The position numbers and the translations under genes are program-made. Below the pieces are notes generated by a model, which saw nothing but the letters and a program-made list of their open reading frames with translations, did not search any database and was not told the origin of the DNA. Below, piece by piece: positions 54,432 to 62,890 of a stretch of DNA of 64,000 nt; position 1 is the first letter of the stretch, and each line of letters starts with the position of its first letter. The stretch comes from DAOSCP01 sp035379625 (GTDB lineage: Bacteria > Bacteroidota > Ignavibacteria > Ignavibacteriales > DAOSCP01), in NCBI GenBank assembly GCA_035379625.1, contig DAOSVM010000008.1:1-64000 (forward strand), given 5' to 3'.

Positions 54432-57400
54432 TGCATAATTTTAAGGAAATAATTTCTGCTTCAAAAACTTTAAATAAGTTAGTTTTTGAAATTAAAAAAG
54501 AGCTATCACGAAAAAATTTAATTCATTGTAGTTCATTATTTGGGTTAACATCATTTATTTTAGGGGAAATACATAAGAACTATCCTTCAATTATTTTTAT
54601 TTGTAAAGATGCATCGGAAATTGAAAGATATCGTATAGAACTTGAAGAATTAAGAGTTAATACCATTATACAAAATGATTTTGAAACAGAAAATTTAAAT
54701 TCATTTGTAAGTACGATTATATCGAATAATAAATTTATTTTATTGACTACTAAAAAGGTATTAGTTACTAAATTCCCTGATTTAGAAACGGTTATAACTT
54801 CAACATTTGAAATATCGATTGGTGATAAAATTAGATATAACGATATTGTAAAGAATTTAAGAGAATTTGATTATCAAGAAATTTCAATGATTGAAGCGCC
54901 GGGAGAATATTCACTACGAGGTAGCGTAATAGATGTTTGGCCGTATGGTGAAGATAATCCAGTAAGAATTGAGTTCGAATTTAATGATATTGTTTCAATA
55001 AGATATTTTGATCCAATTAGCCAGCGTTCAATTAACGAAATAGGTAAAATAATTATAACAAAATCTTTTGATACTGGTGGTTCAGATGAACTACCGACGA
55101 AACGGATTTTTGATTTTTTGACAAATCCTTTAATTTTTATTTCAGAAGAGTTGTTGTTAAACAACTCTTCGTCACGCTTATACCCGTCTGAGCTAAATAT
55201 AAATGAGAAAAAATTTGAAGAGATTCTCAATGATATAAGTATAGAAAAGGATGTGAAAATTGAGAGTGAAGATATAGATTATGAAGATTTATTGAAGTTT
55301 GCAAAAGTTGTTGTAATGAATTCGTTAGAAGCTGATTTTAAGTCGGAGGTTCAACCAGCACCGATTATTAAATCTAATTACGATTTGTTGTTTTCTTATT
55401 TGGAAAATTATTTAAGTAAAAAAGATTTAATTTTTATTATAAGTGAAAATGAAGTACGGAAAAATAATTTTGTTAATTTATTAGAAAATAGTTCTGAAAT
55501 TATTCAAGAAGGCTTTTCTAGTGGGAAGATTAAAATTTTTGTAAATAATTATGCAGAGGGCTTTTATTTACCAGAGGATAAAATTCTTGTTTTTACAAGC
55601 TATCAAATTTTTGATAAACCATTTCGTAAAAGTAAATATAAAAACCTGAAGAATAAAAAATCTTTATTGACGTCTTATAAATCAATTAAAATTGGTGATT
55701 ATGTAGTTCATGAGAAATTTGGAATAGCGCAGTATTTAGGGCTTACAAAGATAAAAATTGGAGATAATGAGCAAGAATCAATTAAATTACTTTATGATGG
55801 TGGCGATGTTGTTTATGTAAATGTAAATTATCTGCATTTGGTTAAAAAGTTTTCTGCTGAAGAAGGTATTAAACCGCAACTTTCTAATTTAAATAGTGGG
55901 CAATGGGATAAAACAAAATTAAAAGTTAAGAAAAAAATTACTGAGCTTGCAAGAGAGTTAATTACTTTATACGCTAAAAGAAAAACTTCTCAAGGTTTTG
56001 CTTTTTCGGATGATACTTTATGGCAAAAGGAACTGGAAGAAAGTTTTATATATGAGGAAACACCTGATCAATTGAAAGTTTGGGAAGAAATTAAAGCTGA
56101 TATGATGAGCCCTAATCCTATGGATAGATTGCTATGTGGTGATGTTGGATTTGGGAAAACTGAAATAGCAGTTAGAGCTGCTTTCAAAGCTGTTCAAGAT
56201 AATAAACAAGTTGCTGTTCTTGTTCCAACTACTATTTTAGCTGAACAACATTATAATACTTTTATAGATAGATTAAATCAGTTTGGCGTTAAAATATGTC
56301 AACTTTCAAGATTTATAACTGCTTCACAACAAAAAGAAATTATCAAACAAATTGCAGAAGGAAAATTTGATATTGTTATTGGTACTCATAGGATAATTTC
56401 AGATGATGTTAAATTCAAAAATCTCGGATTACTTATTGTAGATGAGGAACATCGGTTTGGTGTAAAAGCAAAAGAAAAATTAAAGGAATTAAAAGTTAAC
56501 GTTGATACCTTAACAATGACCGCAACGCCAATCCCAAGAACTTTAAATTTTAGTTTATTAGGAGCAAGAGATTTATCACTAATAGCTACACCGCCACCCA
56601 ATAGATTACCAGTGCAGGTTTCGGTTGAAGTTTTCAATATTAACAATGTGCGTCAGTACATATTGAATGAAATAAATAGAAAAGGGCAGGTTTATTTTAT
56701 TCACGATAGAGTTGAAACAATTGAAAAAATTCGAGATTATTTATCTTATCATATTCCAGAGGCAACATTTACAATTGCTCATGGTAAATTAACGCCCGCA
56801 CAATTAGAAAAAAATCTTTCATCGTTTATTAGTGGAAAAGTTGATGTATTAATTTCCACTAAAATTATTGAATCAGGTATAGATATACCTAATGCGAATA
56901 CGATTATTATCAATCGTGCAGATAGATTTGGCTTAGCAGAACTTTATCAATTAAAAGGAAGAGTTGGAAGATCAAATAGGCAGGCTTTTGCTTATTTCCT
57001 TGTGCCATCGAAAAATGCTATAACAAAAAAAGCTCGCTTACGACTTAAAGCTATAGAAGATTTTTCTGATTTAGGAGAAGGTTTTAACATTTCTTTAAGA
57101 GATTTGGAAATAAGGGGCGCAGGTAACTTACTTGGTTATGAACAATCAGGCGTTATTGATAATATCGGGTTTGATTTATATTTGAAGCTAATTGACGAAG
57201 CTGTTAATGAATTGAAAAACAATGAGTTTAAGGAAATTTTTAGCAATATAATTAAACAAAGACATAAAATTGATACAAATATCGATACTTTTTTTGACAT
57301 TAGTATACCAGATGAGTATATGCCCAACGAAACAGATAGGGTTATGTTTTATTCTGCTCTTTTTTCATTTGATAAACTTGAAGATTTAAATTCTTTAATC

Positions 57401-57757
57401 GAAGAAATGATTGATAGATTTGGAAAATATCCTGAACAAGTGGAAACTTTAATTAATTTAAGTAAATTAAAATACTATGCAAGTTATTGTATGTTTGACA
57501 AACTAATTATTCGTAAGGATTTTTATATTTTTGTTATGCCACCAGCAACAGAAAATTTTTATTATGAAAATTATTTTCAAAAATTTTTGCAATTTTTAGC
57601 AGCTAATTATAGCGATAAATACAAACTTCACCAAGATAATAAAATTTTGTCGATAAAATTCAAACATACACACAGAGATGATGTAAAGCAAATTTTAACT
57701 GATTTATTAAAATTTACTAAAGATTGTGTTTCTGTTCTGTATGAAGATATGGCATAA
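54431..57757 (+). CDS. mfd: Transcription-repair coupling factor
   Basis: An 1108-residue SF2 translocase that removes stalled RNA polymerase and recruits UvrA. The N-terminal UvrB-like region spans about 1-330. The RNA-polymerase-interaction domain (KIGDYVVHEKFGIAQYLG) is near 419, and the motor has Walker A GDVGFGKT (570-577) and DEEH (671-674). The TRCF C-terminal domain ends the protein. Residues 239-255 (EELLLNNSSSRLYPSEL) are encoded by a copy of the dispersed palindromic repeat, inserted in frame in the N-terminal half. Otherwise the length is close to normal (about 1150). Confidence 0.97.
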   Translation: MHNFKEIISASKTLNKLVFEIKKELSRKNLIHCSSLFGLTSFILGEIHKNYPSIIFICKDASEIERYRIELEELRVNTIIQNDFETENLNSFVSTIISNNKFILLTTKKVLVTKFPDLETVITSTFEISIGDKIRYNDIVKNLREFDYQEISMIEAPGEYSLRGSVIDVWPYGEDNPVRIEFEFNDIVSIRYFDPISQRSINEIGKIIITKSFDTGGSDELPTKRIFDFLTNPLIFISEELLLNNSSSRLYPSELNINEKKFEEILNDISIEKDVKIESEDIDYEDLLKFAKVVVMNSLEADFKSEVQPAPIIKSNYDLLFSYLENYLSKKDLIFIISENEVRKNNFVNLLENSSEIIQEGFSSGKIKIFVNNYAEGFYLPEDKILVFTSYQIFDKPFRKSKYKNLKNKKSLLTSYKSIKIGDYVVHEKFGIAQYLGLTKIKIGDNEQESIKLLYDGGDVVYVNVNYLHLVKKFSAEEGIKPQLSNLNSGQWDKTKLKVKKKITELARELITLYAKRKTSQGFAFSDDTLWQKELEESFIYEETPDQLKVWEEIKADMMSPNPMDRLLCGDVGFGKTEIAVRAAFKAVQDNKQVAVLVPTTILAEQHYNTFIDRLNQFGVKICQLSRFITASQQKEIIKQIAEGKFDIVIGTHRIISDDVKFKNLGLLIVDEEHRFGVKAKEKLKELKVNVDTLTMTATPIPRTLNFSLLGARDLSLIATPPPNRLPVQVSVEVFNINNVRQYILNEINRKGQVYFIHDRVETIEKIRDYLSYHIPEATFTIAHGKLTPAQLEKNLSSFISGKVDVLISTKIIESGIDIPNANTIIINRADRFGLAELYQLKGRVGRSNRQAFAYFLVPSKNAITKKARLRLKAIEDFSDLGEGFNISLRDLEIRGAGNLLGYEQSGVIDNIGFDLYLKLIDEAVNELKNNEFKEIFSNIIKQRHKIDTNIDTFFDISIPDEYMPNETDRVMFYSALFSFDKLEDLNSLIEEMIDRFGKYPEQVETLINLSKLKYYASYCMFDKLIIRKDFYIFVMPPATENFYYENYFQKFLQFLAANYSDKYKLHQDNKILSIKFKHTHRDDVKQILTDLLKFTKDCVSVLYEDMA
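55145..55200 (+). repeat. Dispersed palindromic element, copy 7, in frame inside mfd
   Basis: A perfect 11-bp hairpin (GAAGAGTTGTT, loop GTTA, AACAACTCTTC) at 55145-55170 is followed by GTCACGCTTATACCCGTCTG and AGCTAAATAT. It shares the arm with the intergenic copies and the TCACGCTTA and AAATATAA edges with copy 1. It adds no stop codon and is read as 17-18 extra codons. Confidence 0.88.
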
Positions 57758-57789
57758 TTTTTGATTAATTACTAAAAAAACATATTCCA

Positions 57790-58494
57790 ATGGAAGAGAA
57801 ATTACAACACATCACTTCTTTAATAAGAAATATAAAATCTGAAAAAAAACAAGAAAATATTACAATAGTTGCTGTTTCAAAAAATGTCGGGATAAACAAA
57901 ATCAAAGAGGCCTACAGTTTAGGTATTAGAAATTTTGGTGAAAGCAGAGCTCAGGAATTAGTTGAAAAAATTAAACTTATAGATTACAAAGATATTAATT
58001 GGCATTTTATTGGAACATTACAAAAGAATAAAGTAAAATATGTAGTTCCAATTGCTTATCTAATTCATTCAGTCGATAGTATTGAATTATTAGAAGAAAT
58101 CAATAAACAAGCAAATAAAAATAATAAAATTCAGAATTGTTTAATCGAATTCAAAACATCATATGAAGATTCTAAAGCTGGGATAGAAAATTTTGATGAA
58201 CTCAAAACTATTCTAAATTATGCCCAAGAACTTTCTAACGTAAAAATAATTGGTTTAATGACAATTAGTCCGCTAACTGAAGATGTGGATGTAATTCGTC
58301 AATCTTTCAGAAAATTGTATGATATAAAAGCAGAATTAAATAATTTAGGTTATGCTTTAACAGAGCTTTCTATGGGAATGAGCGGAGATTATGGTATCGC
58401 AATTGAAGAAGGTTCAACAATAGTACGAATAGGAACATATATATTTGGTGAAAGAGATTATACGAAATCATGGCGTGAAACATTATACGAGTAA
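57790..58494 (+). CDS. YggS/PLPBP-family pyridoxal phosphate homeostasis protein
   Basis: A 234-residue single-domain alanine-racemase-fold protein. The PLP lysine lies in IVAVSKNVG (about residue 31). Family blocks are NFGESRAQELVEKI, WHFIGTLQKNKVKYVV and LSMGMSGDYGIAIEEGSTIV followed by RIGTYIFGERDY. These proteins control free PLP levels and amino-acid pools. A PLP regulator fits a cell that runs several PLP enzymes for lysine breakdown, though no direct link is seen. It precedes the DivIVA gene by 3 nt, a common pairing. Confidence 0.95.
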   Translation: MEEKLQHITSLIRNIKSEKKQENITIVAVSKNVGINKIKEAYSLGIRNFGESRAQELVEKIKLIDYKDINWHFIGTLQKNKVKYVVPIAYLIHSVDSIELLEEINKQANKNNKIQNCLIEFKTSYEDSKAGIENFDELKTILNYAQELSNVKIIGLMTISPLTEDVDVIRQSFRKLYDIKAELNNLGYALTELSMGMSGDYGIAIEEGSTIVRIGTYIFGERDYTKSWRETLYE

Positions 58495-58497
58495 AAT

Positions 58498-58998
58498 ATG
58501 AAAATTAATCCAGTAAATATAAAATCACAAACATTTTCTAAAACATTTCGAGGATATGATACCACAGAAGTGAAAACTTTTCTATCTAATTTAGCAGATG
58601 ATTTAGCTGAAATTTTACAAGAAAATGAAAAATTAAAAAATGATCTTGAGTATCATATTTCAAAAAACAGTGAGTATGTTCGAATAGAAAAAAATCTTCA
58701 AGAAGTATTACTAAAGACACAAGAAGATTCAGAAAAAGCTCTTGAAAAAGCAAAGCAAGAAGCCGAAAATATTGTACAAAAAGCCAAAGAAGAAGCAAAT
58801 ACCATAATAAATGAAGCTAAAGCAAAAGTAGATAAATTAAACGAAGAAATTGATATATTAGAAAATCATAAAAAACTTTTGCTTATTAAATTGAAAAACT
58901 TTGTATCTTTAGAAGCTAATCTATTAAAAACATCATTAAATTCTAATGATACAACTTCGAACAATGAAGATAAAATTGAATCCCCAAAAGAACAATAA
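58498..58998 (+). CDS. DivIVA domain protein
   Basis: A 166-residue protein with the DivIVA N-terminal motif: NPVNIKSQTFSKTFRGYDTT (4-23) with the conserved F-x-GYD turn. A long coiled coil follows (about 30-140), very rich in Glu and Lys. DivIVA proteins bind curved membrane at poles and septa and organise growth or division partners. The acidic C-tail is unstructured. It follows the YggS-like gene by 3 nt and converges with the kinase gene with no gap. Confidence 0.9.
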   Translation: MKINPVNIKSQTFSKTFRGYDTTEVKTFLSNLADDLAEILQENEKLKNDLEYHISKNSEYVRIEKNLQEVLLKTQEDSEKALEKAKQEAENIVQKAKEEANTIINEAKAKVDKLNEEIDILENHKKLLLIKLKNFVSLEANLLKTSLNSNDTTSNNEDKIESPKEQ

Positions 58999-59700
58999 TT
59001 AATTTATAAGGTACTTTTTATATTTCGAATTAGTTGCAAAATCAATAATGATATTTGCAATTTGCTCGTGACCAACAAATGCAGTATTAAAAGTCATATG
59101 ATAATAAATAGGATTATTTATATCTTTTTTGAAGTATTTTTTAACAAATTCAGCTCGGTTTTTATCCTCTTTATTAATAAAATCCATGGCTTCTTGTTTT
59201 GAAAAATTATAATGTTCTCTTATATGCTCGATTCGTTTATCTAATGGCGCAACAAGTCTTATATGTATAGAATTATCCAATTTGTAAGTTATAAAATTAG
59301 CTCCTCTACCCACAATTATTGAATATCCAATTTCTGCTATTTGCAAAATGGTTTGGCTAACTGCTTTAATAATTTTAGCCTCAGAAGGTTGCAGACCTAA
59401 AAGCTCATTGATAAAATTTTCCATTAAAGAATATTTTTCTTGATTAAAATATTCCATCAATCTTAAAGAGAGATTATTATCTGCAATAATTTTTTCAATG
59501 AGATTTTTATCAAAAATAGCCCATTGTTGATTAAATTTTTGATTAATAATTTCAACGATATTTTCGGCAACAAGATCAGATCCTGCTCCTGGTTCACGAG
59601 AAATTGTAATACATAGACCTTGCTTTTTTAATTGGTCTTTGTTTTGTTGTTTACTTTCAATATAAAGTTTCGCTTTTTCAAAACCACCTTTGATATTCAT
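58999..59700 (-). CDS. Cytidylate-kinase-like P-loop protein
   Basis: A 233-residue P-loop protein of the cytidylate-kinase-like family (PF13189 type). The opening GLCITISREPGAGSDLVAEN has the ISREPGAGS phosphate-binding loop (about 31-39). SIIVGRGANFI and IRLVAPLDKRIEHIREHYNF follow the family. The LID-type NRAEFVKKYF segment supplies basic residues. The phosphorylated substrate is unknown; it is not the canonical Cmk. It stands alone, convergent to the DivIVA gene. Confidence 0.88.
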   Translation of the reverse strand: MNIKGGFEKAKLYIESKQQNKDQLKKQGLCITISREPGAGSDLVAENIVEIINQKFNQQWAIFDKNLIEKIIADNNLSLRLMEYFNQEKYSLMENFINELLGLQPSEAKIIKAVSQTILQIAEIGYSIIVGRGANFITYKLDNSIHIRLVAPLDKRIEHIREHYNFSKQEAMDFINKEDKNRAEFVKKYFKKDINNPIYYHMTFNTAFVGHEQIANIIIDFATNSKYKKYLIN

Positions 59701-59774
59701 AGCACACCCCTAACGAATTTATATCATAATTTAATCAAATCAATAATAATAGTCAATAGAATAAAAAATTTATA

Positions 59775-60263
59775 TTATTTTTTAACGATTTTAATTTTAC
59801 TTGCTTTTTCGTGAACTATATCAGCAAGTTTAGTTTTATATTGAATGATTTTTTCAAGAATATTTTCATCATTTGTTGCTAAAATTTGAATCGCTAACAA
59901 ACCTGCATTTTTTGCATTATTTAATGCAACAGTTGCTACAGGAACACCTGCGGGCATTTGTAAAATAGAGAGAATTGAGTCCCAACCATCAATTGAGTTA
60001 GAAGATTTTATTGGTACACCAATAACAGGTAAAGGCGATAATGAAGCAACCATTCCAGGTAAATGAGCTGCCGCTCCTGCACCTGCTATTATTACCTTAA
60101 TTCCTCTTTTATGAGCATTTTTAGCATAATCAAAAAGTTTTTCCGGCGTTCTATGAGCTGATACAATATCAAGTTCATAACTTATTTGAAACTCTTCTAA
60201 AATATCAGCAGCCTGCTGCATTACGCTTAAGTCAGAATCCGACCCCATTATTATTCCTACCAT
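59775..60263 (-). CDS. purE: N5-carboxyaminoimidazole ribonucleotide mutase
   Basis: A 162-residue class I PurE. Signatures are GIIMGSDSDLSVMQQAADIL at the N-terminus, VSAHRTPEKLFDYAKNA (about 39-55), AGAGAAAHLPGMVAS and VPVATVALNNAKNAGLLA. It shifts the carboxylate of N5-CAIR to give CAIR in purine synthesis. It shares one base with the purK stop and is translated after purK. Confidence 0.98.
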   Translation of the reverse strand: MVGIIMGSDSDLSVMQQAADILEEFQISYELDIVSAHRTPEKLFDYAKNAHKRGIKVIIAGAGAAAHLPGMVASLSPLPVIGVPIKSSNSIDGWDSILSILQMPAGVPVATVALNNAKNAGLLAIQILATNDENILEKIIQYKTKLADIVHEKASKIKIVKK

Positions 60264-61423
60264 TATATCCTCGAAATTACTTTTATATTCTTTTTAACTA
60301 TATCCAATTTCTGAAAAATTTCTTCTACAGAGTTCCCAACAATATTTATATGCCCCATTTTTCTATATGGGAATGTATTTTTTTTTCCATAAATATGAAC
60401 TTTTACTCCTGGAACTTTCAATATTTCTTCTAAACCTTGATAATAAACTTCGCCTTGATAATTTGGTTCACCAATTAAATTATACATTATTGCAGGTAAA
60501 TATTGATAAGTTGACCCCAAAGGAAGGTTTAAAATCGCTCTTAAATGTTGTTCAAATTGTGAAGTAATTGTACTATCAATTGTATGATGACCACTATTAT
60601 GCTTTCTTGGTGCTGACTCGTTAACAAATAAGTTCCCTTTATCATCAACAAAAAATTCTATTGCTAAAAGTCCTACCAAATTAAACGAATTTGCCAAAAT
60701 TTGAGCAATTTCTTTAGCTTGTTTTGTGATTATTTCAGGAATTCTAGCAGGAGATAATATTTCCTCTACTAAATTAGCTTTTTGATTAAAAATCATTTCT
60801 ACAGGTTCGTAAATGGCAATTTCTCCATTCAAATTCTTTGCTACTATTACAGCAATCTCTTTTTCAATACTAACTTTTTCTTCAATTATTGATTCCCCTT
60901 TCAATAAATTATCTAACTCATTTTCATTATTAATGATAGCAACTCCTCTACCATCATATCCCCCTTTTGTCAATTTTTGAACAAAAGGAAATTTTATAAT
61001 TTTTCCATTAATTTTTTGAATAATCTCATTTTCATCCTTACAAAACACAAATTCTGAAGTTGGAATATAATTATCTTTATAAAATTTTTTTTGTTTGAAT
61101 TTATCTTGAAAAATTTCAATAATTGAAGTTTGTGGGAAAATTTTAAGTCCTTCATTCTCTAATTTTTTTAGTGCATCTATATTTACACTTTCAATTTCAA
61201 TTGTTAATAAATCCACATTTTTGCCAAAATTGTAAACATCATCATAATTTTTTAGGCTTCCTTTAAAGAACTTAGTTGCTATTTCAGATGCTGGTGCATT
61301 CTCATCGCTATCCATAACATAAGTTGATATATCGAATTTAGAAGCTTCTTGAATTAACATTTTCCCAAGTTGTCCGCCAGAAATAATCCCAAGTTTCAAT
61401 TTTGGTTTGAAAAAACTTTCCAT
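60263..61423 (-). CDS. purK: N5-carboxyaminoimidazole ribonucleotide synthase
   Basis: An ATP-grasp enzyme that carboxylates AIR with bicarbonate, the step before PurE. Blocks are LGIISGGQLGKMLIQEA at the start, KLTKGGYDGRGVAIINN (about 149-165) and NESAPRKHNSGHHTID. The frame opens further upstream to 61486, but the ATG at 61423 is preceded by GAGGTGAT at ideal distance and matches the family N-terminus, so it is chosen (about 386 residues). It is the first gene of a purKE pair. Confidence 0.97.
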   Translation of the reverse strand: MESFFKPKLKLGIISGGQLGKMLIQEASKFDISTYVMDSDENAPASEIATKFFKGSLKNYDDVYNFGKNVDLLTIEIESVNIDALKKLENEGLKIFPQTSIIEIFQDKFKQKKFYKDNYIPTSEFVFCKDENEIIQKINGKIIKFPFVQKLTKGGYDGRGVAIINNENELDNLLKGESIIEEKVSIEKEIAVIVAKNLNGEIAIYEPVEMIFNQKANLVEEILSPARIPEIITKQAKEIAQILANSFNLVGLLAIEFFVDDKGNLFVNESAPRKHNSGHHTIDSTITSQFEQHLRAILNLPLGSTYQYLPAIMYNLIGEPNYQGEVYYQGLEEILKVPGVKVHIYGKKNTFPYRKMGHINIVGNSVEEIFQKLDIVKKNIKVISRI

Positions 61424-61566
61424 TATCACCTCAATATTAAGAATTATATTTATTAGATAATATTTTTTATATTGGCTGAATAGCAATTCATAACACGTCT
61501 AACACTTTTCTTAAAGTAGATGCAATCTGACATTATTTTAAGCAAACTTAAATATCTTAAAAGTTC

Positions 61567-61601
61567 AAAAAAAAGCAAGGTTGCTTTTGCTTCCTTGCTT
61601 T
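61567..61601 (-). terminator. Rho-independent terminator of the outer-membrane protein gene
   Basis: An AAAGCAAGG/CCTTGCTTT stem followed on the minus strand by eight T, 24 bases after the stop of the gene at 61625. Its stem is nearly the same as that of the terminator at 27051. Confidence 0.85.
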
Positions 61602-61624
61602 CTAATATGTAAATATATTATTTT

Positions 61625-62398
61625 TTAATAATTAAACAACCCGAAATAAATTCCAGCTACAATATTATAGGAATCACCATTAAATTTATCAGGCACATTA
61701 TATAAAGTTCTGTTATCATCTTGCTTATATTCATTTTTAAATGAGAAATTATATTCGAAAGCTGTTCTGAACATAATAAAATTATTTAATGGTATCTCAA
61801 TTTTTATATTTGGAGATAAAGTATAAAATTTACAAAGGATTTGACGATTTATAATGTTATTATCTTCCTGATTATTTCCAATGTCATTCCACAAAAAATA
61901 AGACTTGTTTTGGTTGATTGAAACTTTGTATTCACCGTAAGCTAAATTTGTACCAATAATTAAACCAAAACTCCTAATGAAAGGAAGTAAATAATCAATG
62001 GAAATTCCACCATTTGAATATTCTACAGCTACATTTTGAGAATATTTTTGGTTGTTAATATCAATTACTCGGTTATCTTCCTGAGAAGCAGAATATCCAA
62101 ATCCACCAATTCTTAAATTAGGTACAATCATAAGAGAAGCAAATCCTTCTCCACCAATACCAAACATATTAGATTTTAGTTTTTTACTTATAAATTTATT
62201 AAATAACGCATCATTGATAGGATCGATATTAACATTTACAAAATTGAAATTAATACCACCACCAAAAGTTAAACGGTTGGCAACCATAAAGTAGTTTTGA
62301 TTTGGAGTATCGTTAATATCTTCATCAATATTATTTAAGGTATCGCTTTGTGCAAAAATAAGAGTTGAGAAGAGCAGAAGGAATTTGATAATTTTCAT
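61625..62398 (-). CDS. Small outer-membrane beta-barrel protein, unknown function
   Basis: The chosen ATG at 62398 has a GGAG ribosome site and gives a signal peptide (MKIIKFLLLFSTLIFAQ), for a protein of 257 residues; the frame is open to 62449. The mature part alternates short hydrophobic strands and turns (LTFGGGINFNFVNVNI, IGGFGYSASQEDN) and ends with an aromatic strand (VAGIYFGLFNY), as in outer-membrane barrels with about 8-10 strands. No family is recognised. It lies between tmRNA and purK on the same strand, with terminators on both sides. Confidence 0.75.
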   Translation of the reverse strand: MKIIKFLLLFSTLIFAQSDTLNNIDEDINDTPNQNYFMVANRLTFGGGINFNFVNVNIDPINDALFNKFISKKLKSNMFGIGGEGFASLMIVPNLRIGGFGYSASQEDNRVIDINNQKYSQNVAVEYSNGGISIDYLLPFIRSFGLIIGTNLAYGEYKVSINQNKSYFLWNDIGNNQEDNNIINRQILCKFYTLSPNIKIEIPLNNFIMFRTAFEYNFSFKNEYKQDDNRTLYNVPDKFNGDSYNIVAGIYFGLFNY

Positions 62399-62468
62399 AA
62401 AAACTCCGAAGTGATAAACAATAATAATAAATTTAATATAAAAACACAAAAAAAGAAAGTACTTTAAA

Positions 62469-62493
62469 CAAAAAAAGGGATATTACATATCCC
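62469..62493 (-). terminator. Terminator of ssrA
   Basis: A perfect GGGATAT-TAC-ATATCCC hairpin followed on the minus strand by seven T, 10 bases beyond the 3' end of the tmRNA. Confidence 0.85.
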
Positions 62494-62502
62494 AATTAGA
62501 AG

Positions 62503-62848
62503 TGGAGGCGGCGGGAGTCGAACCCGCGTCCGAAGCTACCGCACTGCAAGCTTCTACATACATAGTTGGTTTTTATTTTCTCGCAGCTACCATTCCAACC
62601 AACAGGAAAAATAGCTGCCAGCTCCTATAACTTAATGTTACTTCTGGAGCACGAAGCAACACGCATCCTGTTTAAACGACGTTCTTTCAACTGCCAACAG
62701 GCAAGCAGCTGAAGAACGGCTGCTTATATTAAGCAGCTAAAGCGTATTCTTCGCCAGTTATTTTTTTTGGACCTTTTAACGTGCTTGCCCAAACACGGTA
62801 TGCTACTCACAGCCCGTCATAGCCCCGTCGAAACCAAAGTTCGCCCCC
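62503..62848 (-). ncRNA. ssrA: Transfer-messenger RNA (tmRNA)
   Basis: The 3' end carries the tRNA-like T-arm (GGGAGTCGAACCCGC on the plus strand), and the 5' end reads GGGGGCGAACTTTGGTTTCG, the conserved tmRNA start. The acceptor stem pairs GGGGGCG with CGCCUCC; the terminal CCA is not encoded. The tag frame (62729-62773) most likely resumes at a GGU codon after UAAAA and encodes GPKKITGEEYALAA, then UAA. The YALAA end is the signal for ClpXP. The resume codon is inferred from position. Confidence 0.96.
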
Positions 62849-62890
62849 AGATTTTAAAATAACATTTTGTTAAATATAATAAAATTTTTG

